DNA of 64,000 nucleotides, from assembly GCA_964453525.1 (NCBI GenBank), contig CAYVOV010000008.1, positions 77,533 to 141,532 of the forward strand, given 5' to 3'. The notes beneath the pieces are model-generated. The model was not told the DNA's origin. It did no database searches and saw only the letters and a list, made by a program, of their open reading frames with translations. The translations under genes were made by a program, and so were the position numbers. Position 1 is the stretch's first letter; the number at the start of each line of letters is the position of its first letter. This document shows, one piece after another, positions 7,639 through 16,038 of the stretch. Source of the DNA: CAYVOV01 sp964453525. Lineage in GTDB: Bacteria; Chloroflexota; Dehalococcoidia; Dehalococcoidales; UBA2162.

Positions 7639-8796
7639 TCAGTCCCCCTTATACAGGTGTTTATTCACCATCTCCTCGTTAAGTTCTATGCCAAGCCCCG
7701 GCTTTGTTGGGGGTATAATGTACCCTTCCTCCCACCTGATAGGCTCCTTGAGTATCTCGGCATGAAAACCGTCAAATCTTTCTATACTTTCCTGAATTAA
7801 GAAATTGGGACTGCAGATATCAACCTGGATATCAGCTATAGCTTCTACAGGACCGGCATAAAGGTGTGGAGCTATCTGAGCATAATAGGCTTCAGCCATT
7901 CCGGCAATCTTCCTGGCTTCCAGAATACCTCCGACGCGTCCAAGGGCAAACTGTAAAATAGAGGCGGACTGGTTCTGTAATAGTTCTCTAAACGCGTACT
8001 TTGTGGATAACCTCTCACCGGTGGCTACCGGGATAGTGGTATGTTGAGCTACCCTTGCCATTTCCTCTTTATTCTCCGGAGGAACTGGTTCTTCAAACCA
8101 CAATGGGTCATACTTCTCCAATCTTCTGGCCAGCCTGATAGCGCTGGAGGTTGTCATCTGCCCGTGGGTGCCGATAAGAATATCGCACTTATCACCGACT
8201 GCCTCTCGTACTCTTCTGACTACCTCTTCGGCATTGGCAAGTGATTCCAAAGAAATCTGTTGAGGGTCGGGTACCATTACAGGTACAACGGGGTCAAACT
8301 TCACTGCGGTGAAACCCATTTTAACATAAGCGGCCGCTCTTTCTGCTGCAATATCCGGTACATGATGGGCATCCTCCATTGCGCTGAATTCATGGACGTC
8401 AGAAGGCGGGTACAGATAAGTATAGCTTCTGATTTTTTCGTGATACTTACCGCCAAGTAAATTATATACAGGCTGGTCGAGGGCTTTGCCGATAATATCC
8501 CAGCATGCCTGTTCAAGAGCACTGAGTACGCAGATTTTAGCCGCTCCAGAGAAACCACCGCCATAGACTCTACGCCATATTTTTTCTATTTGAAATGGGT
8601 CGGCATCGATTAAGTACTGTTCACCGATAGCATGAATTAGCTGGTCTACTACCTCAGGCTCAAAACCGACACCCCAGGGTTCGCCTATACCTTCGATTCC
8701 ATTGTCCGTGGCTAGTTTCACGAAATTCCAGAGTCTTAGGCCATGTGATGGTGGAGGGTTTTCTACTATATATGTCTTCAGGTCTACTATCTTCAT
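7639..8796 (-). CDS. Mandelate racemase / muconate lactonizing enzyme family (galactonate dehydratase-like subgroup)
   Basis: A 385-residue enolase-superfamily enzyme of the subgroup with IGTHGQM in place of the more usual D-F-H-G, followed by LWFEEPVPPEN and ATGERLSTKY (metal ligands) and IAPHLYAGP (dyad His). The family dehydrates or epimerises acid sugars. There are two oddities. The first metal-ligand Asp is Gly, probably a subgroup trait. In ILQFALGRVGG the usual 'QPD' is QFA, so the Asp of the His-Asp dyad is missing. The start is ATG 8796 (MKIVDLKTY), preceded by a strong GGGAGGTG; the longer frame to 8835 lacks an RBS. It is convergent with the LarA-like gene and transcribed divergently from the beta-helix gene. 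The 166 bases between it and 7472 contain nothing clear. Confidence 0.87.
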   Translation of the reverse strand: MKIVDLKTYIVENPPPSHGLRLWNFVKLATDNGIEGIGEPWGVGFEPEVVDQLIHAIGEQYLIDADPFQIEKIWRRVYGGGFSGAAKICVLSALEQACWDIIGKALDQPVYNLLGGKYHEKIRSYTYLYPPSDVHEFSAMEDAHHVPDIAAERAAAYVKMGFTAVKFDPVVPVMVPDPQQISLESLANAEEVVRRVREAVGDKCDILIGTHGQMTTSSAIRLARRLEKYDPLWFEEPVPPENKEEMARVAQHTTIPVATGERLSTKYAFRELLQNQSASILQFALGRVGGILEARKIAGMAEAYYAQIAPHLYAGPVEAIADIQVDICSPNFLIQESIERFDGFHAEILKEPIRWEEGYIIPPTKPGLGIELNEEMVNKHLYKGD

Positions 8797-8825
8797 ATGT
8801 TTCACCTCCCAATATTGATACGCTG

Positions 8826-8854
8826 ATATTAACAAGTTGAATTTTTCATTTCAA
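8826..8854 (-). promoter_or_regulatory. Promoter of the galactonate dehydratase-like gene
   Basis: On the minus strand: TTGAAA (8854-8849), a 17-base spacer, TAATAT (8831-8826), 30 bases before the start at 8796. Confidence 0.6.
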
Positions 8855-8905
8855 GACCCTAAAAAATATGGGATGACCGGGTAACTGGACAGACCTTTTT
8901 GATTC

Positions 8906-8934
8906 TTGACTCGGATAGAATTGTTGGATAACAT
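8906..8934 (+). promoter_or_regulatory. Promoter of the beta-helix/SDR/UxuA-like operon
   Basis: TTGACT at 8906-8911, a 17-base spacer, TAACAT at 8929-8934. It is back to back with the minus-strand promoter at 8826-8854, so the 50 bases between them are the likely site of shared control. Confidence 0.6.
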
Positions 8935-9069
8935 TACGGCAGATATTGGCTCAGGGAGAGTAGAGAAATGAAAATCACTGATATTAAGAGGTAATCACTG
9001 GTTTCATTGAGAAGCACAGCATCAAGGTCAGCATGGAGAGGAAAAAGGAATTCGTGAAGGAGGTTGAAA

Positions 9070-11028
9070 ATGCCGGAGGAAAATAAAGTCAAAGCAGGAG
9101 AGTTAATTATTGAACCTCCAACCCTTATTTCACTCGGGTTTGAATGGTATATAGAGGGGGACGATAACCGTAACGCCACTGTAGAGGTTTCATACCGTGA
9201 AAAAGGGCAGGGTGTCTGGAAGAAAGCACTGCCTATGCTTCGTCTCCAGAATGAAGAGTGTATTACCAAGTTCCTCAATAACAGCCTCGATTATATAACA
9301 CCTAACCTGTTTGCCGGGAGCATATTCGACCTGGAAGAGGGTACAGAATACGAGTGCAGGTTTGTCATGTCGGACCCCGATGGCGTAACCGGTGAAGTCG
9401 AGAAAACAGTAACGGTTCATACCCGCCCCGAGCCGAAACCCTTTGAAGATGGCAGGGTCTATCACGTGTATCCCCGTGATTATGAAGGAACGAAGCAGGA
9501 GCCGAACTTTGTTAATCTAATAGCGGCTTATTACACCGGTTGGTGTGAGGCGGATTGGTGGAATGTTGCCCCGCCTCGTGTCCAGCCCGGCGATACAATA
9601 CTGGTACACGCCGGAGTTTATAAAGATGACTGGAATTTTTACGGTGGTGACATATGGGAGGAAGGAATGGGAACTCCTTTTCAAGGGACATATTATCTGA
9701 CTGCGAAAGGGACCCCGGATAAGCCCATCGTGATAAAGGCTGCCGGTGACGGCGAGGCCATTTTCGATGGCAATGGTAACTTCAACCTTTTCAACGTTAT
9801 GGTAGCCGACTATCATTATTTCGAGGGAATTACCTTCCGTAATACATATGTTGTGTTTCTGGCGGGCCAGAAAGATATGGTCGGCTGCAATGGACTAACG
9901 GTCAAACGGTGCCGCTTTGAGGATATCGACAAAGGTATTCATAATCACTGGTCAGGTTCGAAGAACTTCTACATCGCCGATAATGTGTTTATCGGCAGAC
10001 ATGACCCGAATGTACTGCATGGATGGACCGGCTACCAGGCACCAGTCTCTGGACAACACTCCACCAGACCACCACGAGACACTCAACACCCCTATGAGAA
10101 GTGTTTGTCTGAATATGCGGTAAAAATCTGCGGGGCAGGTCACGTTGTCTGTCATAATTATATTACTAATTTCCATGACGGCATCGACCACGCTACCTAT
10201 GGTGTCCCGGACGGCTATCCGCCACATACCCATCCGGATGTCTACCCGTTAGAAGAAGTGTTACGGCTGGACAGGATGTTCGTATCCAATGATATCTACA
10301 ATAACATTATCACCAACGTGCACGATGACTTCATCGAAGCCGACGGGGGCATGTATAACATGCGAGTGTTCCGCAATCTTTGCCTGAACGCTGGCACCAA
10401 CGGTCTGAGCACGCAGCCGCTGCTGGGCGGCCCGGCCTATTTCATGAGGAACATACTCTACAATGTACCGAAGGCTTTGAAACACGCCGCTAACCCGTCT
10501 GGTGTACTCTATTATCACAACACGTTTATCACTAAAGTGATTGGCACTGTGGGTTCCAACTATCATTTCCGGAATAACCTCTTTCTCGGGTGGGTACCAG
10601 CAGAGACCCTTTTCGCCGTGGACACTTTTACCAACTACACTTCATCCGATTACAATGGGTTCCGACCCGACCCGCAAGCGGAGTATTCTTTCATATGGAA
10701 ATCTCCTTCTTTCAACAAGCTAAGGGACTATGCCAGCTCGAGGGAAGAGCGTAAATATAAGACGTTGGCTGACTACACTAAGAGCACCGGCCAGGACAAG
10801 CATAGCGTAATCGTGGACTATGATATATTTCAGAAGGTCTTTCCAGTAGATGACGCTACGAATATTTATAGGGTTGAAGACCTGGATTTCCGCCTTAAGC
10901 CAGAAGCCGCTGCGGTCGACGCCGGGTGTATTCTCCCTAACGTTAATGATGGCTTTACCGGGAGAGCGCCTGACCTCGGAGCATTGGAGGTCGACCAACC
11001 ACTACCTGTTTACGGGCCGCGACTTTAA
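9070..11028 (+). CDS. Right-handed parallel beta-helix protein, lyase/epimerase-like
   Basis: A 652-residue protein from ATG 9070, chosen because AAGGAGGT ends 7 bases upstream; a TTG two codons earlier is less likely. Residues 1-125 look like a fibronectin-type beta sandwich (GFEWYIEGDDNRNATVEVSYRE, then LEEGTEYECRFVMSDPDG). The rest has the DGNGNFNLFNVM...YHYFEGITFRNTY-type coils of a pectate-lyase-like beta-helix, with many Asn/Asp/His at turns and RMFVSNDIYNNIITNVHDDF near the middle. Such folds act on polysaccharides as lyases or C5-epimerases. No signal peptide or membrane segment is seen, which is unusual for an extracellular polysaccharide enzyme. It heads a probable operon with the SDR and UxuA-like genes, suggesting breakdown of a uronate-containing glycan. 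The exact activity is unknown. Confidence 0.75.
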   Translation: MPEENKVKAGELIIEPPTLISLGFEWYIEGDDNRNATVEVSYREKGQGVWKKALPMLRLQNEECITKFLNNSLDYITPNLFAGSIFDLEEGTEYECRFVMSDPDGVTGEVEKTVTVHTRPEPKPFEDGRVYHVYPRDYEGTKQEPNFVNLIAAYYTGWCEADWWNVAPPRVQPGDTILVHAGVYKDDWNFYGGDIWEEGMGTPFQGTYYLTAKGTPDKPIVIKAAGDGEAIFDGNGNFNLFNVMVADYHYFEGITFRNTYVVFLAGQKDMVGCNGLTVKRCRFEDIDKGIHNHWSGSKNFYIADNVFIGRHDPNVLHGWTGYQAPVSGQHSTRPPRDTQHPYEKCLSEYAVKICGAGHVVCHNYITNFHDGIDHATYGVPDGYPPHTHPDVYPLEEVLRLDRMFVSNDIYNNIITNVHDDFIEADGGMYNMRVFRNLCLNAGTNGLSTQPLLGGPAYFMRNILYNVPKALKHAANPSGVLYYHNTFITKVIGTVGSNYHFRNNLFLGWVPAETLFAVDTFTNYTSSDYNGFRPDPQAEYSFIWKSPSFNKLRDYASSREERKYKTLADYTKSTGQDKHSVIVDYDIFQKVFPVDDATNIYRVEDLDFRLKPEAAAVDAGCILPNVNDGFTGRAPDLGALEVDQPLPVYGPRL

Positions 11029-11159
11029 CCGGCATGGCCGGTCGGGGAGGTGATGTTTTATGAACTGGGATAGCTAAAATCCGGAATGGTACAGATGGTT
11101 AAGGAAAAGAATTCAGAAACACTAAACGTATTTATGAAAATAAACCAATGGAGTAAACG

Positions 11160-11924
11160 ATGGATTATGGACTTGAAGGCAAAGTAGCACTTATTACCGG
11201 CACAGGCAGTCAAACAGGTATTGGTAAGGCTGTAGCAATATTACTGGCAAAAGAGGGATGCGATATAATTTCCACTGATATTGATATCGAAGGAGCTCAA
11301 CAGACAGCGGATGAGGTAAAGGCTTTAGGACGCAAGGCTATTGCTGTCAAAGCAGACGTAGCCAGTAAAGAAGAAGTCGGCGAAATGGTAAAGGCGGCAT
11401 TGAAAGAATTCAATAAGATAGATATATTGGTGAATAACGCCGGCCTGTCTGCTGGAGGAGGTCCTTCCTTCTTTGAACAATCAGAAGAGTACTGGGAAAA
11501 AGATATCAATATTAACCTTTACGGGACGATGAATTGCGTAAAGGCGGTTGGCCCGGGCATGGTTGAGCGTAAATATGGCAAGATTATCAATTTTACATCA
11601 ATTAGTGGCAGATTGGGAGCGCCCATCTCTTACGCCGCAGCCAAGGGTGCAGTTTTGAACATAACCAGAGGATGGGCATCAGGCCTTGGACCCCATGGAA
11701 TAAACGTAAATGCCGTAGCGCCGGGCATGGTAGCGACCAAATTTCACGCACGTGCCGGAGACCGTGCTAACGAGATGTTCAAAGGAATGGCAGAACGTGT
11801 TCCCATGAGGAGGATTCAGACAGTCGAAGATATAGCAAATACAGTAGCCTTCCTAGCCTCAGATGTTTCCAGGAACATTACGGGGCAAACCATTCAGGTA
11901 GATAGTGGGCTGCTAATGCCGTGA
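11160..11924 (+). CDS. SDR-family NAD(P)-dependent oxidoreductase
   Basis: A classical short-chain dehydrogenase of 254 residues. The nucleotide loop TGTGSQTGIG (13-22) has two more residues than the usual TGxxxGIG. NNAG is at 92-95. The catalytic set is S147, Y158 and K162 (SYAAAK), with PG...T near residue 190 and GQTIQVDSG at the end. The Asp after beta-2 (ISTDID) favours NAD+. The likely role is oxidation of a sugar acid or a keto-deoxy intermediate made by the neighbouring dehydratases; this is inference from context. Start 11160 has GGAG upstream. It lies 131 bases after the beta-helix gene and 82 before the UxuA-like gene, all on one strand. Confidence 0.9.
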   Translation: MDYGLEGKVALITGTGSQTGIGKAVAILLAKEGCDIISTDIDIEGAQQTADEVKALGRKAIAVKADVASKEEVGEMVKAALKEFNKIDILVNNAGLSAGGGPSFFEQSEEYWEKDININLYGTMNCVKAVGPGMVERKYGKIINFTSISGRLGAPISYAAAKGAVLNITRGWASGLGPHGINVNAVAPGMVATKFHARAGDRANEMFKGMAERVPMRRIQTVEDIANTVAFLASDVSRNITGQTIQVDSGLLMP

Positions 11925-12006
11925 TGAGAACCCTACTGCATGATAACTGAATCCGGGATTTTGGCAAACAGACACAAATACACATTCGGATAAGGAAGAT
12001 ATAAAA

Positions 12007-13113
12007 ATGGGAGACAACGACAAACACTCAGAAAAGACAATCAACCCTGCCAGCAATCCATCCCCCAACACCCCGATAATAGTTATGTACCCCGGCCTGG
12101 CTGAGCCCACCGATGAATATCTGCTCTTCACAAAGCAGCTCGGGCTAGACACCGTTTTGGTAGCGGGTTTGCCGGAACACCTGAGAAGCGTCGAAGGGCT
12201 GCTATCGATCAAGAAACGGTATGCAGATGCAGGTATTAAAGTCTATTCCGTCCTTGGTCCAATTGGAATGCAGCCAAAAGAGATTGTGCTGAACATGCCC
12301 GGCCGGGACAAATTGATTGAAGATTACCTGAACTGGATTCGCACTTTAGCAAAGGCCGGTTTCCATTACACAAACAGTGGTTTTATGGGAGGTACCGGGG
12401 TCTGGACGACCGGGCGTGGCGGCGAAGCGAAAAACCGGGGAGCGGATACGAGAGAATTTGATGAGGCAGCACCCACGATTACACGATTCCCCAGAATTGC
12501 CCTTTGGGGCGACCGAACTGCAAGAGACCCGATACCCTCTTTTGAAGTTAACAAACTCGCCTTCGGGCGTGAGTACACGCGCGACGAAATCCTGGAGAAT
12601 TTCACCTACTTTATCAGGAAAGTCGTACCGGTGGCCGAGGAGTGTGGCGTCTATGTAGGATTTCATCCGGATGACCCTCCGGGTTATCAGACGATGGCCG
12701 GGATAGCCCGCGTTTTTTCGAGCTTTGAGAGCATCAAAGAGGTGCTGCAAATCGCCGATAGCCCCAACATCGGAATAATCCTCTGCGGCGGCATCTGGCT
12801 GGAAGGCGGCGAGAGGATGGGCGCGGACCTCACGGAGGCTATCCGCTGGTTCGTATCCAATAAAAAGACCTGGGAGGTCCATTTCCGCAATGTCAGTTCC
12901 CCGCTACCCCATTTCCTAGAAACCTTCCCGGATAACGGCTATTACGATATGTACAAGGCCATGAAAGCCCTCGTTGATGCCGGCTACGGCGGCGCAGTGC
13001 ATTTAGACCATTCACTTGACATGGTTGGCGCGCCGTATACTTACCAGGCATTCGCGAATGGGTACATGAAGGCCTGTCTGCAACGGGCGCTAGCTGAGGC
13101 AGATAAAGCGTAA
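12007..13113 (+). CDS. Mannonate dehydratase (UxuA)-like TIM-barrel protein
   Basis: UxuA dehydrates D-mannonate to 2-keto-3-deoxygluconate in hexuronate breakdown, using Mn2+ or Fe2+ in a xylose-isomerase-type barrel. This 368-residue protein has the diagnostic GFHPDDPP (H220), a Cys-Gly pair IILCGG (C260) matching the conserved metal-site Cys, then VHFRNVSS and HLDHSLDM, which correspond to the 'H.RN' and 'M.PDHG' blocks. The final block is altered (LDHS where PDHG is usual), so the substrate may differ from mannonate. Residues 1-22 are a charged, probably disordered extension. RBS: AGGAAG upstream. With the LarA-like and enolase-superfamily genes it makes a sugar-acid pathway plausible. 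Confidence 0.82.
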   Translation: MGDNDKHSEKTINPASNPSPNTPIIVMYPGLAEPTDEYLLFTKQLGLDTVLVAGLPEHLRSVEGLLSIKKRYADAGIKVYSVLGPIGMQPKEIVLNMPGRDKLIEDYLNWIRTLAKAGFHYTNSGFMGGTGVWTTGRGGEAKNRGADTREFDEAAPTITRFPRIALWGDRTARDPIPSFEVNKLAFGREYTRDEILENFTYFIRKVVPVAEECGVYVGFHPDDPPGYQTMAGIARVFSSFESIKEVLQIADSPNIGIILCGGIWLEGGERMGADLTEAIRWFVSNKKTWEVHFRNVSSPLPHFLETFPDNGYYDMYKAMKALVDAGYGGAVHLDHSLDMVGAPYTYQAFANGYMKACLQRALAEADKA

Positions 13114-13269
13114 GATGCGCTCTTGTCATCGGTGGCCTTGGCCAGGTTCGAGATGGCGGCTTATGAGGCGGTTGCTGCCTGTTCACCAAAGCAACACGAA
13201 CTCGCCTTCATGAACGTATGCGAGCAGGCAGGTCTCAACCCTTACTTCTTTCAGCCAGGCCTTGAATAA
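13114..13269 (+). pseudogene. In-frame ORF extension after the UxuA-like stop, unknown remnant
   Basis: After the TAA at 13111-13113 the same frame stays open for 51 codons to TAA 13267-13269. It reads DALLSSVALARFEMAAYEAV, then a stretch ending LNPYFFQPGLE. The composition is protein-like (helical, amphipathic) and there is no RBS. It could be the tail of a deleted neighbour joined to this site, or a C-terminal part cut off by a nonsense change. Being in frame has a one-in-three chance by accident. I do not recognise the family. Confidence 0.35.
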
Positions 13270-13309
13270 GGTTAAGTACCAGCTGTTGATTGGTTGGGGT
13301 CAACTGCGC

Positions 13310-13640
13310 TAGCGCGTGTATGTAAAGGTTCTAAACATTGACCTGGTCCTCTTCACATCAACTTAGCCAGCATCAAGCATCATTAGAAGGAGTTTTCTCT
13401 GCTCATCAGGGTTTTATCTTCTTCCCACAGCTTCGGGAGGTCTAAAAGCAGCTTGCCTGCTTTCTCAGCGGCGTTTGCTTCTGGAACGACAGGTGATTCC
13501 TCCAGCTCAAGCAGGAGTAGCCTTTTCTGCCTGTTGTATTCTTCACCGCTAAACGGCTATCCTCATAAATTATAACCAGTCTTCTGAGTTTTTCATAAAT
13601 TTGACGTTTCTGTCTGGCTACTCTTTCAACTCTACAAATC
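13310..13640 (-). pseudogene. Degraded serine recombinase C-terminal fragment
   Basis: On the minus strand, broken frames give VERVARQKRQIYEKLRRLV, then EEYNRQKRLLLLELEESPVV and EANAAEKAGKLLLDLPKLWE, and after a frameshift DEQRKLLLMMLDAG-stop-VDVKRTR. This is the coiled-coil tail typical of large serine recombinases ('D.EYNRQKRLL..EL', '..R.KLL..MLDAVYVD'). The catalytic N-terminal and zinc-ribbon domains are gone, with at least two frameshifts and one stop. It is a relic of a mobile element. The surrounding bases 13270-13309 and 13641-13725 show no gene. Confidence 0.6.
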
Positions 13641-13725
13641 AGGTCTTTATCCTTTAACTAAAGATAAAAAAGAGGATACATATGACATAGATGCTTGAAA
13701 CCTTTAGTTATTTTATGTGGGAGTA

Positions 13726-13803
13726 TTGCCTGATACCATAAAAGAGAATATTGTCTCTTTTAAATGATATTAAAAGGAGGTGATTATGTGCATCAAATTC
13801 TAA
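13726..13803 (+). promoter_or_regulatory. Leader of the tubulin-like gene: promoter candidate, hairpin and 5-codon minicistron
   Basis: TTGCCT (13726-13731), a 17-base spacer and TATTGT (13749-13754) form a moderate promoter. AAAAGAG (13740-13746) and CTCTTTT (13755-13761) can pair. A near-perfect Shine-Dalgarno, AAAAGGAGGTGATT, then serves ATG 13786, which encodes only MCIKF before TAA at 13801. The real gene has its own AAGGAGG 37 bases on. The minicistron may be a leader peptide or chance. Confidence 0.4.
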
Positions 13804-13840
13804 TTTAAATCGTATAATCTGCTAATTCGAAGGAGGAAAA

Positions 13841-15016
13841 ATGAAATTAGTAGTTATAGGTCTTGGGCAATGTGGAGGCAGGATTGCCGATGAGTTTGCC
13901 CGACTGAATAAAAAAGCCATGAGCCAGCGAGGTATCGAGATAGTAACGGGCTGCTTTGCCGTCAACTCCGATGCTGCTGACCTGAGCGGGTTGACAAGTG
14001 TCAGACGTGATTACCAGCACAGAATCATTATTGGCGGTCGCAAAACCGGCGGCCATGGTGTTGGTAAAATCAATGAACTGGGCGCTGAGATTGCAAGGGA
14101 TGACGCTGATAAGGTAATTGACGCCATAAGGACGACTAAACGGTTCTATGAGACAGATGCCTTCCTGCTGATAGCCAGTTCCGGCGGCGGTACCGGCTCC
14201 GGTTCGCTACCGGTGATGACACAGCACGTTAAGGAGCGCTACTCCGATAAACCGGTCTACGCTGCCATCGTTCTTCCTTTTGAACACGAGGAAACAACAG
14301 AAGAAAGAACGGTATATAACACCGCCACCTGTCTCAAGTCCACCTACTCGGTGGCTGACGCGGTATTCCTGATTGATAACCAGAGGTATATCAGGAAGGA
14401 TTCCTCGCTTACTGGTAACCTGAAAAAAATTAACACTCTTATTGCCGAACCGTTCTATGGAATCCTCTGTGCCGGTGAAGAGAAGAAACCCAAATACATC
14501 GGGGCTAAGCTTCTCGATGCCGGCGATATCATGCAGACGGTAGTTGGCTGGACAGTACTTGGTTACGGCTCCTCACAGTTGCCGTTACTCAGGCTACCCG
14601 GTGAGCGAACCCGCGATTTCAGGAAAAAGGGCACCGAGACACAGAAGGGTATCATGGCAATGGATGCAGCAATAAGTGAATTATCACTTAACTGTAATCC
14701 TGAGGACGCCAGGAGAGCTTTATACCTTATATCCGCTCCGTCACGAGACATGAATGTTGACCTGGTTAAAGAACTTGGTGATTACCTGAGAAGTATCGCC
14801 CCGAGCGCAATAATCAGGAACGGTGACTATCCCAGGCAGAGAGGGGTGCTTGATGTCAGTGTAATCATGTCTGAGCTCAGTGATGTTGAAAAAATAAGGA
14901 ACTACTATGTGCAATCAATCACTCTTATCCCGGCGATGAAGAAGCGTCAGGAAGAGACGGTGGTCAAGCTTAGAGAGCTCGAAGATACTTCTGTACAAAT
15001 ACCATCACTGGTATGA
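13841..15016 (+). CDS. Tubulin/FtsZ-superfamily GTPase (CetZ/TubZ-like, divergent)
   Basis: A 391-residue GTPase-fold protein. At the N-terminus is VVIGLGQCGGRIADEFARLN, the nucleotide-binding G-loop of tubulins (GxGQxG). At 114-122 is SGGGTGSGS, the tubulin signature GGGTGSG. The rest resembles neither FtsZ nor eukaryotic tubulin closely: the usual FtsZ T7 'NxDxxD' co-catalytic loop is not evident (LSLNCNPEDARRA is the nearest match). Family members polymerise with GTP and act in division, shape control or DNA segregation. AAGGAGG gives a firm start at 13841. It stands alone, with recombinase debris upstream, so acquisition with a mobile element is possible. Whether the host also has FtsZ cannot be seen here. 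Confidence 0.8.
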   Translation: MKLVVIGLGQCGGRIADEFARLNKKAMSQRGIEIVTGCFAVNSDAADLSGLTSVRRDYQHRIIIGGRKTGGHGVGKINELGAEIARDDADKVIDAIRTTKRFYETDAFLLIASSGGGTGSGSLPVMTQHVKERYSDKPVYAAIVLPFEHEETTEERTVYNTATCLKSTYSVADAVFLIDNQRYIRKDSSLTGNLKKINTLIAEPFYGILCAGEEKKPKYIGAKLLDAGDIMQTVVGWTVLGYGSSQLPLLRLPGERTRDFRKKGTETQKGIMAMDAAISELSLNCNPEDARRALYLISAPSRDMNVDLVKELGDYLRSIAPSAIIRNGDYPRQRGVLDVSVIMSELSDVEKIRNYYVQSITLIPAMKKRQEETVVKLRELEDTSVQIPSLV

Positions 15017-15291
15017 TCTAGTATTCTAAGTTCAGTTAAGTTCTTCTACCTCGTAAGCAGAATATAAATGTTAAGTGATTTAATCACGATGACTTGCTGT
15101 TAAGTTAGGATTACCGGTCTTGGTGTAATCCAGATCAGTATAATAATGTGGTGTGAGTTTTTATATGGGAACCATGGCCTGGCCTATTAAAGTGGTAACC
15201 AAGTATAAGGTTATTCTGAAAGGACAAAAAGGGGAGGCAAATGGTATGTAATCCCATAGACTGGAATAGATAATCGGTCAGGAGGTGCTTT

Positions 15292-15510
15292 ATGCTAAAT
15301 AAGGCAGTAAAGGCTTCAGGTATTGAGGTTACTCTTTTCACCAGCAGTGAGTATAATGGCGACGTTGAGGAATTTCAAACTGCAGTGAACTCATGGTTAA
15401 GTAGTCAACCGGAGAACGTTGTAATCGAAGATGTGGTATACCAACATTGCGGAAATACACCTCGTGGTAAGGACATCTTTTCTTTAGTTGTCATCTCCAG
15501 ATCTATGTAA
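15292..15510 (+). CDS. Small Cse60-like protein
   Basis: A 72-residue protein with the pattern IEVTLFTSSEYNGDVEEFQT, NSWL, then IEDVVYQHCG and FSLVVISRSM. This is the beta-alpha-beta-beta order of small 'sporulation protein Cse60'-type proteins (V.LF....DLE..IN.FL......I.DI.Y......YS.LI.Y). In spore formers it is sigma-E controlled with no known activity; homologues occur in non-sporulating bacteria. AGGAGGTG lies 6 bases before ATG 15292. The 275 bases between it and the GTPase gene contain a TATAAT at 15139 but no clear gene. Family assignment is tentative; that it is a real gene is likely. Confidence 0.6.
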   Translation: MLNKAVKASGIEVTLFTSSEYNGDVEEFQTAVNSWLSSQPENVVIEDVVYQHCGNTPRGKDIFSLVVISRSM

Positions 15511-15661
15511 CTATGGTTTTTACTGTAAAGGATGCTATCATTTTTGTGAATGCCACCAATATGAAGTTAACGCCTGAGATATTATAGATCAGACGTACTT
15601 TTATTATGCTTTAGCATCCGTACAGACGGTTCTTCAATTGTAATGAATTATACTTCAAACA

Positions 15662-15713
15662 GCTCTGAATAAAACAGAGCATTGTTTCAAGGAGAGTTCG
15701 ACTCTCCCTGTTA
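15662..15713 (+). terminator. Double hairpin, probable terminator
   Basis: GCTCTG/CAGAGC (15662-15680), then GGAGAG-TTCGA-CTCTCC (15691-15707), followed by CTGTTATTTATT. It could terminate transcription from the Cse60-like gene. The second hairpin also looks like a tRNA T-arm. Confidence 0.45.
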
Positions 15714-15747
15714 TTTATTGGTACTATTCGGTTTTGGTTGATATAAA

Positions 15748-15934
15748 TTTGTCACCCCCTTTATCCCCCTCAAATAGTACCCGTTCATTGCCGATATTAT
15801 ATAATTGTTTGAGGGGGAAGGAGTTTGAGAGAGGGGGCTCCGCCCCTCTTTATATTTCTCCCCTCTCCGGCCTTAAATGCTTTTCAACAATTCTCAGTGG
15901 TTCGGGCCGGAGAGGGGCAAGGGGTGAGGTAAAG
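15748..15934. repeat. Palindrome-rich MITE-like element, second type
   Basis: About 187 bases with imperfect terminal inverted repeats (TTTGTCACCCCCTTTATCCC at the left against GGGGCAAGGGGTGAGGTAAA at the right). It has several nested palindromes: TCCCCCTCAAA/TTTGAGGGGGA, GGGGCTCCGCCCC, and the perfect 13-base arms CCCCTCTCCGGCC (15860-15872) and GGCCGGAGAGGGG (15905-15917). A 78-codon frame crosses it but is low-complexity and has no RBS, so the element is non-coding. It is unrelated to the 190-base repeat; one copy lies in this window. Confidence 0.6.
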
Positions 15935-16038
15935 AAAAACAACCAGATGCAAACAGAGTCTATTTATTAATAACTTTACCGGAAGCCTTATCTTAAAGAG
16001 TGATAGCATATGGAGGGTAAATCATTAATAAGCATACT

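Noticed and set aside
12346..12882. 178-codon minus-strand frame opposite the UxuA-like gene
   Set aside because: The plus strand carries the family motifs HPDDPP and HFRN. The antisense product has no recognisable features.
15135..15341. 68-codon minus-strand frame overlapping the Cse60-like gene start
   Set aside because: It overlaps a gene with a strong RBS and itself has neither motif nor RBS.
15734..15970. 78-codon plus-strand frame
   Set aside because: It is formed by a palindromic non-coding element, has low-complexity sequence and lacks a Shine-Dalgarno.
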